Source: Siderastrea siderea | Lineage: Eukaryota; Cnidaria; Anthozoa; Scleractinia; Rhizangiidae | Reading direction: 5' to 3' | Assembly: GCA_964030785.1 (NCBI GenBank) | Contig: OZ034972.1 | Location: forward strand, 19,195,683-19,259,682 | DNA length: 64,000 nucleotides | Shown: piece after piece, positions 1-19,439 of the stretch | Numbering within the stretch: the stretch's first letter is position 1 | Layout: each line of letters starts with the position of its first letter | Made by a program: the position numbers and the translations under genes | The notes under the pieces: model-generated | Told to the model about the DNA's origin: nothing | Databases searched by the model: none | Seen by the model: only the letters and a program-made list of their open reading frames with translations

Positions 1-108
1 ACACTTAGCAGGAATGATGTTGAGCTAATCACATAACAGCTATGGACAACAGAGGTATTGCAATACAATAACAAATGATGGCAAAGCGCACTGGACAAAT
101 GTGGGCCT

Positions 109-1194
109 TTAAGGCGATTCCATTGAAAAAGAAGGAATATTTGAAATTTTCTGAAACTCAGTCCAATTGGTAGTTATGTTTGAACATTAATAGTAACTAA
201 ACAATTGGTGAGGTTTTCATTAGAAATCCTAGTAATCAGTAATGAGAAGTAGAATTTCTTAAAAAGTCATTGGTTACATTGACATTATTAGAGCTGTGCA
301 ACAAAATAGACTTCTTGCTATGTAAACTATCTTAGTTGAACAGGAATCAAGATTATGAAAAAATTAAAGAATTTGCTCAGATAATTATCCTGCTGTACCT
401 ATGTGTTCTTTTCTCTACATTCAAATGAAAATATCTCAAAGCAGAATTTTTAACTTTTCTTAAAATCATGGTATACGGTACCACTCAAAATGGTCAGTGC
501 ATTAAGCCATGGTAAAACTGTCGGCCACCATCTTGTTTTCCCTGAATTCATGTAGGTAGGATGAAAACCGCAACTGCAGCACTGCAGAAAGGCACCAAAC
601 ACAGCAGCCACTAAGACGCGGTAATACCTTAGTAGCAAGACAATAATGACTAATTTACTAATAATGTTATTGTTCCGGTATTGTCAAATTTTATCTCAAC
701 TATCCACTGATCTTGCCATCCTAAGAGAGACAAAATGTTATTTCACGGAAAAGCAAGCCAAGGTAAAGATTCAGTTTCTCCATTTGAAAGATCCTGGTTT
801 TATTATTTCATGCTTAAAGACAGAAATGCAACAGGAATTTTGTCTTCACTACATAGTCAACAAAGGAAAGAATTTGGTGGAATAATAAACTGAAAGTGCA
901 GATTGTAAAATTATCGCATTAAGTACAGTAAGCCGAATTAGCATTAGGTATTGTTAAATTATTTTTAAATCATGGTATACGTTGTATCGTACTTAACTGT
1001 ATGTCGTTTAAATTTAGGCATTAAAAATGGGGGTCACCATTCTCGTTTAAGAGAAAACGACCATTTCTCTGAACAGTTCATTTTCAAAGAAAACCTTCCA
1101 AGTTCTAGATGTACGCGCATTCGCACACATGCTATTGATGCAAAAAGCTGTGCAAAGAAAGGATTCACAATGCAATTGAATGGAATCACCTTAA
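109..1194. mobile_element. TTAA-flanked nonautonomous DNA transposon (copy A), interrupted
   Basis: It begins TTAAGGCGATTCC and ends GGAATCACCTTAA, so short inverted ends sit inside TTAA at both borders. Bases about 115-357 and 995-1194 align by eye with another copy at 47613-48128, including the stretch that starts at the AAATGGGGGTCACC motif near 1021. About 640 bp between these blocks is missing from the other copy and looks like a later insertion; a 14-bp direct repeat (AATCATGGTATACG) occurs near 467 and 969. The TTAA borders suggest a piggyBac-type target, but a TA target (Tc1/mariner-like) cannot be excluded. Short ORFs in this stretch are not credible genes. Confidence 0.6.
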
Positions 1195-2003
1195 TTGAAC
1201 CACTTCGTGGTAACTAAATACTTTCATCAGAGTTCACAGTTACAACAGTCACACATACTGTTTTAGTTGACTGTGGTTGAATATTAAGCCTACGTGTGTT
1301 AAAGTTGTTTTGTTGCTTAGTAACACCAGGCTGGTGCATGCTTTATGCATCGTGAAAGTCTGAGTGATCTTTGACATCTTTTTCTCCCTGCTCTCAGCTG
1401 GGGCACAAGGGCACAGAAACAACTGGACTCCCTCTATCGCATATACTCAGGGAAGCAAAACAAATATTGCTGAAAAAATCTGAAGTTCAGGTTATCAAGT
1501 AGTGAATTACTGCACAACAGTATTCAAGGGATTTGCCATAATTTGTTTTTATTTTGACTGGAAACCACCACATCATTCTATGTTTTTCTTTTTTTCAATG
1601 TCTTGTAGTCTTGTAAGCAAGTTAATTGATGTACATGATATACCCATCTAGCATGATATTCAACAAGTTATTGCTCTAATCGTAAGCAGATTGTCACTAT
1701 ATTTTTCTGCATAGTTCTTCACATGTTATGTTTGGAGCATAGTCATGTCTTGCAGCTACACGAACACAACTTATTGCGTAATAATCTATCAATAATTATG
1801 TATACGTATGTTTTCCTTTCAATTTTTGTGGTTCTCTCTCTACTGTTTGCAAAATAGTCATGCCTTTAGCTTTAATTGCCCTTACACTGCTTGCTTGGTG
1901 AATACAAAATTACTTACACTGTAATCACAGAATAACTCTCTGAATTGTACTCTGCATGATTTAAGTTTGTTTCAATTGATAATTATTTTTTATTTTCTTG
2001 CAG

Positions 2004-2166
2004 GGAATGTGATGGCAGTTTGGAATGCATAATAATGTGATCTGTTGCTTGGTCGTGTTTGGCGTTCTGTGTTTTGTGCTAAGTTTTATGTCTCTTGTTT
2101 TTCTTTACATTGGAATGCTGTTGAAACAAAGCCGTTGATAAACTGCATTTATATACATTGCGTTAG
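2004..2166 (+). other. Possible noncoding 5' UTR exon of the SH2D4-like gene
   Basis: A good acceptor (pyrimidine-rich TTTTCTTGCAG) ends at 2003 and a good donor (GTTAG|GTGAGT) follows 2166. There is no long open frame between them. The segment lies on the same strand upstream of the first coding exon of the SH2D4-like gene, whose ATG is preceded by its own acceptor at 6304, so at least one upstream untranslated exon is required. RNA evidence is absent. Confidence 0.35.
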
Positions 2167-2269
2167 GTGAGTACTAATTAATCTTGGTTATAAATGTATG
2201 TACAATAATTTTATTAAAACCAACACATGAGCTACACCTTTCTTCCTGGAATGGTCATCATTCCTTCAG

Positions 2270-2523
2270 GTGTTTGTAAGATCCTACAGGATCCTGTAGG
2301 ATCCTATAGCTACCCCGAATCCTAAATATGGTAATAATCCTAACCATGGTTTATAAGATCCTACAGAATCTTACTCATGTGTCCTGCACAAGATTCTATT
2401 TTTAAAAGATCCTACATGTATAGGATCCTACAAGAGCTTAAATAAGATCCTATAATTTCCCATACATGTAAGATCCTATATGTACATGTACAGCTTGTTA
2501 AACAGGATCTTATCAGGATCCTA
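2270..2523. repeat. Degenerate array of GATCCTAYA motifs
   Basis: More than ten near-copies of AGATCCTACA / AGGATCCTATA occur here, in both orientations because the BamHI-like GGATCC core is palindromic. The same motif resumes at 6081-6115, immediately past the transposon nest, so the array was split by that insertion. It resembles a minisatellite or hairpin-rich repeat. Confidence 0.7.
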
Positions 2524-2540
2524 TACCCCATTCACACCAA

Positions 2541-4085
2541 AGCTTAAACGGGTGACCCGAAAACACTGACCCCCGGTCCGTGGACCAGTCCAACGGACCA
2601 GGTCCACGGACTACCTCACCGACCGGTCCATGGACCACCTATACGGACCACCCCTACTGACCCCCTCAAAAAATTCAATAGGAAAAAAAATGAATAAAAA
2701 ATAAATGAAAATGAAAATATAAATTCTTACCCATAGTCGACCCTCAATCGCATTTCGCGCGGTGAGATCGTGAACTGCCACGAGTCCACTCTATATAATT
2801 GTACATTGTCGGTATTGCACCAATTTAGCAGGCTTAAGCAAATCCAAACTGTCGTTCATCTGTTGTACGAAATGCGAACAGGAGGAAAATAAAGACAAAT
2901 GGAGAAGTTTTGCTGTTTTGTCAGTGTTTCTTGCCACCGCCATTTTGTTCGGCCCATTCTCCCACGGGTCCAAGATCCACATTAGCCCCAGGCCATGAAC
3001 TTCACACGCTTGTCGGTTTTTATTACTGTTTACCTTGGGATATGGTGGGGGCCGGGAGGGGGGTGGGGGCAAAAAACAAATTGCCTAATTCTACCACCAA
3101 CCTTTGCCCTACTCATCTCAGACAGGACGTCTGTTGTTAAAATATGATGTACCAGTCAAATTGAAGCTTCAACATCCCCCCCCAGGCAACCCCCCCGGGC
3201 ATTTGAACTTTTGAAGATTGGCTTGCTCAAATTCCCTCCCCGTTGGGGCAAAAAAGCCGTTCAAATGCCCCACCCATTGTTACTGAAATACCTCTCCTCA
3301 AAGACAAATTTCGTCTTCAATCGAACACTGTTCACGCTTGTCAGAGAGAGATATGCCGTAATGACACCTTCAAACTTCGTTTAAAGACCGTTTTGAGCGC
3401 GTTATTCATTAACAAAGGCAAAATTCTACCTTGGAAATCCGACAAACCCTGCAAAAACCGAAAAAACTCACGGGCATATTACGCTAGAACTAGAGATAAA
3501 TCTGGTTCAAATTTCCCACCCTTCCAAGGCAACGTTCAAATTCCCCCAGTCCCGGGCATGATGCACAGTCAAATGCCCGGGGTTTGCCGGGGGGGGATGT
3601 TGAAGCTTCAATTTGACCGGTACATAAATGGCCTGTAGCCAAGGGCGACAATAAGGGAATATGGTGGAAAACAAAACTGTTGGCCAACCATACAACCCGG
3701 CAGTAATTTTTCAAAAAAAAAAATGCAATGACAATTTTCACAACTGGATTTTCCTTTCTGAAGCCTGGGGCTTATGTGGATCTTGGACCCGTGGGAGAAT
3801 GGGCCGAACAAAATGGCAGAGGCAAGAAACACTGACAAAACAGAAAAGCTTCTCCATTTGTCTTTATTTTCTTCCTGTTTGCATTTCATACTACAGATGA
3901 ACTGACAGTTTGGATTTGCTTAAGCCTGCTTAATTGTTTATTTTTCTATTGAATTTTTGAGGGGGTCAGTAGGGGTGGTCCGTATCGGTGGTCCATGGAC
4001 CGGTCCGTGAGGTAGTCCGTGGACCCGGTCCATTGGACTGGTCCACGGACCGGGGGTCAGTGTTTTCGGGTCACCCAGCTTAAAC
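2541..4085. mobile_element. Mutator-like (MULE) foldback element with 9-bp target duplication
   Basis: The element body is 2550-4076 and starts GGGTGACCCGAAAACACTG, matched by CAGTGTTTTCGGGTCACCC at the right end. Inverted arms extend about 450 bp at the left and 300 bp at the right, including a GGTCCGTGGACC-rich stretch and a block near 2870-3000 mirrored at 3770-3900. Both sides carry AGCTTAAAC (2541-2549 and 4077-4085), a 9-bp duplication typical of Mutator-like elements. No transposase is present. It lies inside the outer element and contains a further foldback at 3147-3625. Confidence 0.8.
3147..3625. mobile_element. CCCGGG-rich foldback element, innermost of the nest
   Basis: The left arm ATGTACC-AG-TCAAATTGAAGC is mirrored by GCTTCAATTTGACCGGTACAT at the right. 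Runs of C and CCCGGG follow the left arm, with the complement before the right arm. The same run-of-C plus CCCGGG architecture is found in the element at 32940-33840. Open frames inside it (for example 3243-3638) are by-products of the repeat. Confidence 0.6.
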
Positions 4086-4670
4086 ATGTTTAAAAGCTGT
4101 TTTACTAAACACAGTTTTAAAAATAAATAGTTCACACCACACGCTGATGCAAGTTAAACATGTTTAAAATGTGTTTTATTAAAACGACCTGTACGAGGTA
4201 GTTTAACTTTCATGTTTAACTAAACAGGTTCAAAATGGCTGCTGACGAAAACGATGAAATCGAATCTGAGGACACCAAGAAACCATTTTTACAGCTTCAG
4301 AAGTGGAGGGGTCAAAGTATTTAAGGAAAATAATCGTCTTATTAGCAGAAAAAGCAAATATAATGGAAATTTGCACTTTTTAGGGCCTCTGTTTACAGGA
4401 CAGGAGTTGTCTCGCGCAGCCTGACTGATTTTACGACCATACAAAAGATGAAGGTAACAAGCGTATTTTTTCGTCGAAGAAACAGGCCACGGAATAAATT
4501 ATCTCCAACAAGCCATGTGAAATACGCAGTGTGATGAAAAATTGAAGTAAAGTCGTTTTGGCCCATCCACAATCCTGACAACTCGATAACTTTATAATTA
4601 TAAGCTTACCATCTGCGGAGGAAGAAGAAGAAATTGCAGACTCTAAACTGACTGGCTACAAGATTAAATA

Positions 4671-5097
4671 TTAAGACGGAATCCATTAGGAAACTGAGTA
4701 ATTTTAATTTTCAGTGGACAAAAATCTTGTTCCAGAATAATTTAAAGCATATCTCATTCTTTTTTACATTTTTTGAGAGCTATGGATGTAATTTGTTATC
4801 TGTAATAACCCAATGACAATTTCTTATGGGAGCCCGAAAAAATAAATTTCAAATTTCACAAAATGAAATCTTACGCATAAAAATTTATCTATTTTACCTG
4901 TGTTTACACAATTCCTGTGAAATTTTAATTTTAATTTCATGGGCTCCGATAAGAAATTGTCTTTGGTGTTATTACAGATAACTAATTACGTCTATAGCTC
5001 TTAAAACGTATAAAAAAGAATGCGATATACTTTAAATTATTCTGGTACAAGATTTTTGTCCACTGATTACTCAATTTTCTGATGGATTCCATCTTAA
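4671..5097. mobile_element. TTAA-bordered foldback MITE
   Basis: The left end TTAAGACGGAATCC is mirrored by GGATTCCATCTTAA at the right. The arms run about 190 bp with scattered mismatches, including an inverted block around CAGTGGACAAAAATCTTG and the mirrored GTTATTACAGATAAC region. TTAA on both borders suggests a piggyBac-like target, and the ends resemble those of the copy at 109-1194. It is inserted in the outer element of the nest. Confidence 0.6.
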
Positions 5098-6255
5098 ACT
5101 CTTTTACTTGCTCAGTCCAGTATCCCATTCACCAGCCAATTTCATTGTAAATATGTGTTTCTGAATAGCTGCAGTAAGTTTGCACTTAAGCTTAAATAAA
5201 ATAATTATTGTAAGTAGTTCATTTTATTGCACTACAAAACCAAACCTGCTTGTACAGCCGGTTAAGGTTTTGTTGGCAAGTTTCGGACAAAAGGTTTGTC
5301 CAAAAACAAGAAAGGAGACCAATTTATCATAACCAATACATCATTCTTGGACACAGACAGATATATACGAGACAAATCATTGTAATTAAGCCCAGAACTA
5401 CAAGCTTAACAACTTGGAAAGTCACAATGGTAATGAGAAAAACTCACCGACGAATTAGATTCATCCAGCAACTGTTCAGGTCCATCTATCTTTGCAGTTT
5501 ACAAATCCAAATGCCGAATGTAATCCTGGAACACATTTTGACTACGTATTTCCCTTGATTTTGGCAAGAAACTGGGGTAAAATTAGAAATATCATGAAGC
5601 GATTGACTCTTTTGACTATAAAACTGACAGCGAGCAACCGGCACATTTTCCACCTCAGTACGCTTCAGTTTTGTACAAAGCTGGCAATTTCATTCATGAA
5701 CAAAAAACGATGGATTTGTAATCTGGAATTCGGGAGTACAGAACAATAGAAATTGGAGGATATGGAGGATACAGGAACATTTGCATTTTAAGGAAAGTGT
5801 GTGTGTATGTTTTTTAAAAAGCATTCTATCATCGCTTTACAAGCCTGGTGAAATGGAAGTAAGAAAGAAGAAAAAAATTTCTAGCAAAACAAGGACAAGG
5901 TAGATAGCAAAGAAAAATCCCCAGTAGGAAAAAACTGTACACTAAAGCAAGGCTATAAACACCTGAAACACACCTGTGCGGTGTGAACGGCCTGATGATT
6001 TAAACATGTTTAGTTAAATAGAGTGTAATTAAACTGTGTTTAATTAAACTTGTTTTAGTTGGTGTGAATGGGGTACTAGGTTAGGATCCTATAAAGATCC
6101 TGTGTACAGGATTTATAGCCGGTGTCCATAATTATAGTGTCGACAAACAATCTCCAAAGGATGTACATGTCATTTATGTGTATGACTATGGTGTTGTGAG
6201 AAGCATTTTACTTGCATTTATAATGCTGCTATCGCTGTGACTTGCACCAGTATGA

Positions 6256-14099
<7,844 letters not shown>

Positions 14100-16906
14100 T
14101 GATGACTGATGCAGGAAATTTTTGTCAAAGCTATAAAACAGAGTAGCACAATATAAAATCCATGTTAGAGACGCAAATAGCCTGCGAGCAGGCTCTGTAA
14201 GGTAAGGTTTTGTGCACGCTACTCGGTGTCAGAGTCGCCATTTACGAGCCGGCGAGCGAGGTGAGTCGCTTTTCCTGCCCCATTCCTTCGCTGGCTCGCA
14301 CGCTTGCCGCTTGAAATGACGGGTTCGCCATCTAGTATCGCGTGCGGAAAAACCCAAACTAAGGGAGCCCGCTTGCTTGCTAAGACGTAAAATAATGTTG
14401 ACCCGCTGATCACGGTTTTCAAATTGCAGTTATCGTTTCTCTTTGGTATCTGTATTAGAATATTTTTTCTGGCATGTTCTTTGGCATTGGGGCTACCTTT
14501 GCTAAGAAGCGTAATTATTCAGTTGTTCATTTGCTTTACAGCCTTTTTGGATAGCCTGTGGCCCTAGTTTCGCGGTGACTTATTCCACACAAACGTCTGT
14601 ATAAATTAGACGCCGTAGGCTTCACTTTCCAATGCTGGGCAAAGTCACAGTTGCTGTCAGTTAATCCTGCCTTACTCTTTAGCAGACCGTGTGGGTTATA
14701 CCCCAGTAAACAATGGTAGCGCAATCAGAATCCTCAGTACTGCATTGGCATGATATGAAAGACAGACTTCTACTGAACAGTTTTCCGAAGCTTTTTGTAC
14801 TCTTCATGAGCTTTGCACAGAAACTTGACGTCGTCGAAATTTAGTTGATCCTGTCGTCGAACGGTTATGCATTTAAAATGTTTGAATTGTAGTTTTTTTT
14901 CCCATTTTTGAAAGTTGTTGCATTATCTCGCTCCAATACAAGTGCGTTGTTGACGTACTCAGTTAATTCAGAGGCACTTAAAGTGCATTGTACTGTAAGC
15001 TTTGAATGAACAACTTAAATGTCCTTGACTTAATAATCTAGCATCATTATAAGTAGTTTTGTCAATATTAATTGCTATATGACATTGAACAAATGAGTTT
15101 TTGAAATTCAGAAGTTAACAATTAAAACCACGAAGCAATAATTCCTGACGTATTTTTGTTCGTGCGTGAAAAACAGAATTTAATCTGTGACAATTCCAAT
15201 GTAAACTGGACTAAAATTCCAGTAAAAATAAATTATCACACTTTTGATTTTGCGTCCCTAGCTTATTAAGAGTTGCAAATAACAATTATTCCCCAGAATC
15301 GAGTTGAACATGAATTCTTAGCCAACCAGGTGAGCAGTTTTGTTGTACAGACAACTGCAAGAAAAAAAGTGTTTAAGACAAGCATTTCTTTTCGTTATTT
15401 TTTCGCTGGACTTTTTTTACTCTTAGGATATGAGTTGGTAGCCAGTTGGTAGGGAGCCTGTAAGAGTGCAGGGGTAATCATATCCAGGGGTACAGCAGCC
15501 TTCCATAGTTTATGTTGTTGCTTAGCAACCGTTAGCGATCCTCGAATGGCTCATAAAACAACCCAGTTTCGGTTTGAGTTATTTAATAAACTGAACCACC
15601 TTTTACAATTGCCCTTGTTTCAGCTGTGCATGTTTTTTATTTATTATTTTTTTTCAATTAGTGAAAACTTCAATGATTTTTAACAACTGAAAAACAAGAA
15701 CAAAAAGACCAGCGCTGTGCCCACTCTATTAGCTAGATGTGGGAAGAAAAATGCATCGGTCAGGATTTCCTTGTCGGAAACGAGTAGAAAGAGACCGGCA
15801 GTCGACAAGAGTTTAACAATTTGTCTTTAACACAGTTCAAACTTTTTCGGAGCGTTTTAGAGTTTGAGAGGACCAACGAGACCGATGGCCTGCGTGCAGA
15901 CATCTCCTATATTATTTCCTTTGCTTCACGTGCATGAAAAAGTGAGGCAAAGGAAACGGACAACGAAAGATATTCATTACATGTTTCAAAGAAATTCTAC
16001 AGGGAAGCAAACTGGAGGACTTAGTGGACGTTCTATGGCGAATTTTTGGCGCGAGAATCGATGTGGCCGCGCGTGAATTAAAATCGGTTAACTTAATCGT
16101 TAATTGTTTTATCTGGAGTACTAAATGGAGAGTTTTGAACTCGCTCTATGTATATCAATCGTATAGAGTTTTGAACTCTCGTCAACTCTTGGTGAGTCTT
16201 CCGGTCCGATACCCTTTTAGCCCGGGTTTTTGGAAGAACCAAACTCGTATCGGCAAACTTTTCCCTGGCATGTCCATCCACAAGATACCGGAGATAAAAA
16301 TTACGTGTCCAAACACAAATAATTACAAAGGTTTTCAACACATCGTTACCATCTTTATTTGATCCCTCTTGGTGACTCGCACCATCAGTTACAGGGTAAC
16401 ATCAAGTTCTGCAGACATCACATTCGACGTCTAACATAACATCAATTTTTGACCATTCATGGTTTCTTTACCCCATAAGTGATTAATTGAATAAACTGAA
16501 ACTGAATACACAAGTAGAACAAAACAGAATACATTCAAATAGTCTATGTACGGCCTCCAAACTGAACCACAACGATTTTTAAATATACTGGTAACTTCTG
16601 CAAAGAAAATATTTTCGCAGGATTTAAGATACTGAAGGAAGCGTCTAAACGGAAACGGAAGTTGGGGAATGGAACAAAACACGTTTATAAAGATGGTCGA
16701 TTCCTTCTGAGATGAGAGAAAACGTTTCCTAATTTAATACTCGTTAGTTTGGCCAGTCATACGAGACAGACACTTATCTACATAGCTTAAGGAACTTCAT
16801 GCTTGCGGTCGCGTGTCTGTCAGGGTTTTGATTTGCAAAGAAATATTAACGAGGATACATTTGATATTTCTAGTGTACAGTTTACCGTAAATCCTCCTGT
16901 TTTGAT
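14100..16906. other. Intergenic: SH2D4-like 3' UTR and unassigned DNA
   Basis: An AATAAA at 15227-15232 could be the SH2D4-like polyadenylation signal. Around 14170-14350 is a GC-richer patch with CCTGCGAGCAGG and GAGCCGGCGAGCGAGG that looks repeat-derived. A short near-repeat of GAGTTTTGAACTC flanks 16130-16180. No coding region is supported. Confidence 0.4.
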
Positions 16907-18223
16907 TTAGTAGTCTGTCCCCTGAGTGAAGGTTATGAACAGCTCTCGCCCAGTGGAGATGATCCCACAAGCTGACATCAACACTCCAAAAGACACAATG
17001 AAAACGTTGAAAACAATCTCATGCCACTTCAACTGCCAGAAGAAAATTTTCACGTAGAAAAGGCACGGAAAAATCAGGGCGATAGCAGTGCCTGTGCCAC
17101 TGCCGATAAACGCTGCGAAGAGAGTGAAGTGAGGAACGAGTACAGCCATAAGGATGGTGAGAGAGGTTAACATCAAGCGTAACAGCACCACACATGGAAC
17201 ACTAGGTCGGCTACTGTCTTGATTCAGAAATCTGGCCTTCAGGTACCGAGGAGCCGACTTCTCCGCCATGTCAAACACTGCAAACATAGGCAGAGAGTAC
17301 CCCATAAATGACAGGACGGTTACCACGACATTCACAGTGGTGCGGTACAGCCCCAAAGGAAGGTTATTGGTCACCATGTCCCCGACGCTGTCCGTGAATG
17401 TCAAGTAGCCAAATGTTCCCACTCCAACTTTGAGGACGGTCATGGCGATATAAGCGAAGTTGATAACGGTGTTGAACTTTTCAGGGTGCCGCATGTTGCC
17501 CTCAAGGACCGTAAGGTAGATCTGAGACGAGTAGCTGGCCAGAACCACTCCCAGAGCTAGCGGAAACCGCAGCGGGTCGAAAACCAGCAAATCTTCAGTT
17601 TTCCAGGAATCGGTTTGACCCAGACAGTATGCAACTATTATAGCGAAGTTGGCCAAGGCAAAAAAGATGGTCAGCATACTAATCTTGGAGAGCAATCTTA
17701 CCGAGTTGAGAAAAACATTAGGTACCATAGCCAGACCGAAAATAAGAATCCATATTTGCTTTCCAACCGGCAAAAAGGGAAGTGTGTGGTAAATAGCCTC
17801 TCCACAAGCGATGGGGTTTACTGTGGCAACAAATATAAGCTCAAAGAACTTTGTTGCGTCGACCATGTGTCTTCCGTACTTGGGCCAGAACGCGTCTCCG
17901 ATATCTGCATATGTGTTACGCACACGTATACGCCCCTTATCAGGACTTTCTTCATAAAGGCATTCTATCAAGATCTTTGAGGTATAGTTAGATAGCAAAG
18001 CTATAGCTATAACACCAAAAACAAACCAGTATCCTCCAAACAGTGTCACTAGAGGCATAGCTAAGATGGCAAGACCTTGAACCGAGTTACACGCGTTCCA
18101 AAATGTATCCATGGTGGATATTTTTTGGAGTTCTTCGATCGTCTCATCAATAGTTTTGTCGCATTCATTGCTTTCAACATCCAAACTTTCGTCGAGTATG
18201 TTGTATCCTTCTCTTAAACGCAT
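16907..18223 (-). CDS. VIAAT-like (SLC32 family) amino acid transporter, gene 1, single exon
   Basis: This is a 438-residue protein of the amino acid/auxin permease (Aa_trans) family, closest in pattern to the vesicular inhibitory amino acid transporter that loads GABA and glycine into synaptic vesicles. An acidic cytosolic N-terminus of about 40 residues precedes TFWNACNSVQGLAILAMPLV, the conserved first transmembrane segment with its helix break. The family motifs YTSKILIECLYEE, VRVRNTYADIGDAFWPKYG, a VLEGNMRHPEKFNTVINF block and a NNLPLGLYRTTVNVVVTVLS block follow. About ten hydrophobic segments are present. Human VIAAT is 525 residues; most of the difference is a shorter N-terminus. The gene has no introns over its whole length. 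It is clearly diverged from the other two copies nearby (roughly half identical by eye). Substrate is inferred only. Confidence 0.85.
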   Translation of the reverse strand: MRLREGYNILDESLDVESNECDKTIDETIEELQKISTMDTFWNACNSVQGLAILAMPLVTLFGGYWFVFGVIAIALLSNYTSKILIECLYEESPDKGRIRVRNTYADIGDAFWPKYGRHMVDATKFFELIFVATVNPIACGEAIYHTLPFLPVGKQIWILIFGLAMVPNVFLNSVRLLSKISMLTIFFALANFAIIVAYCLGQTDSWKTEDLLVFDPLRFPLALGVVLASYSSQIYLTVLEGNMRHPEKFNTVINFAYIAMTVLKVGVGTFGYLTFTDSVGDMVTNNLPLGLYRTTVNVVVTVLSFMGYSLPMFAVFDMAEKSAPRYLKARFLNQDSSRPSVPCVVLLRLMLTSLTILMAVLVPHFTLFAAFIGSGTGTAIALIFPCLFYVKIFFWQLKWHEIVFNVFIVSFGVLMSACGIISTGRELFITFTQGTDY

Positions 18224-18655
18224 ATTTCACGAATGAATCTAGTGAATGCTGGCTAAGCTAGTGTGAAAAACGTGCTTCAGTCAGAAGGCCGGGCAATTTT
18301 TGAGGCAGCAATTTAGGACAAACAAATGAATATTTTAACTAGCTTCAACGGCAGCACGCAGGAATGCATTTCTCCTCATCAGTAACTATTGTATTTATTG
18401 CATAAATAAAATAAACGAATATAAAACAATGTATTTTTGAACACAGAAACAAACTAATAATTATATATTTAGATTTTTAAGGTAAACATAACAAATATGA
18501 TCACCATAAGGATGTTGATGAAAAACGTTTCCTCTACAAATAATTATTTTATTAATATCGGCGCGGTCTCATCTATTTTCAGACGACCAGAAAAAAATAA
18601 GCCACACTGTGTTACCAGTCCTTTCTTTTCTTTGATTAACGCTGATAAATAGTAA

Positions 18656-19025
18656 TAGGGAACTTAAGCAACCACGACGGCGACGGCTGACGAGAACGTC
18701 ACAAAACAAAAGGTTTAATTAGCAAAACAATGACTCTGCACGTGCGATACAGATTTTGGTACATTTCTTTGCCGTCCTCTGCAAAACAACAACGTGAAAT
18801 GACGAAATTCAAAGTTTTATGTAGAACGTGAACACACGGCAGCGAATTTTCTTTTTTCTATCTGAACTGTAACGTCGTCCTTACAGAGTCAGCTCCCAGA
18901 TTGTTCGGCTTCATTAGACAGATTGAACGAGTTGAAACTATCGCCAAGAAGTTAGGAATATTTGGAAGTCATTTTTAAACTGACGTTTTCCTTGGCGTTG
19001 CCGTCGTGGTTGCTTAAGTTCCCTA
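18656..19025. mobile_element. TA-flanked MITE, copy 1 of a tandem pair
   Basis: The body 18658-19023 starts GGGAACTTAAGCAACCACGA and ends with its inverse (TCGTGGTTGCTTAAGTTCCC). TA is present on both sides, as in Tc1/mariner-type insertions. A second diverged copy of the same element begins 59 bp downstream. Confidence 0.7.
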
Positions 19026-19080
19026 ATATTGGTACTTGGGACCGCACCTGGAGATATAATAATAGTGGAGTAATTGGTAA

Positions 19081-19439
19081 TAGGGAGTTTAAGCAGCCAC
19101 GAGGGCGATGGCAACGTCAAAAAAAAACTAGGCTTTAATGAGCAAAACAGTGACTCTGCACGTGCGTTTTGCGCTCTGGTGCATTTCTTAATTTACTGCC
19201 CTCTGTAAAACAGCAACGTGAAAATGACTAGTTTTATGGTTTAAGGTAGAACGGGAACACGCGACGGTGAATTTTTCTTTCTCTAGCTGAACTACGAATT
19301 CAGTTCTCGGATAGTTTGGCCACATTATACAATTTAAATGAGTAGATATAATTGCGAAGTAGAATAAAAGGACCGAAATACACGCTTTAAATTACGTTCT
19401 CCTTTACCGCGTTGCGGTCGTCGTTGCTTAAAGTCTCTA
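19081..19439. mobile_element. TA-flanked MITE, copy 2 of a tandem pair
   Basis: The body is about 19083-19437, in the same orientation as copy 1. It shares GAGCAAAACAGTGACTCTGC and GCACGTGCG blocks with copy 1, at roughly three-quarters identity by eye. Its ends (GGGAGTTTAAGCAGCCACGA, CGTCGTTGCTTAAAGTCTC) are more eroded, so it is probably older or from a sister subfamily. Confidence 0.65.

Larger units (their letters stand above)
2524..6075. mobile_element. Outer element of a transposon nest, terminal inverted repeat TACCCCATTCACACCAA
   Basis: The 17-bp left end TACCCCATTCACACCAA at 2524-2540 is the exact reverse complement of TTGGTGTGAATGGGGTA at 6059-6075. Both flanks are GATCCTATA repeat DNA. 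Subterminal TTAAACATGTTTAA-like motifs recur inside both ends (about 4080-4215 and 5995-6055). A short open stretch beginning ATGGCTGCTGACG at 4233 could be a remnant first exon, but nothing follows it. It is interrupted by a MULE-like insertion at 2550-4076 and a TTAA-bordered foldback at 4671-5097. The superfamily is unresolved; the ends resemble PIF/Harbinger MITEs, yet no clean 3-bp target duplication is visible. Confidence 0.65.
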
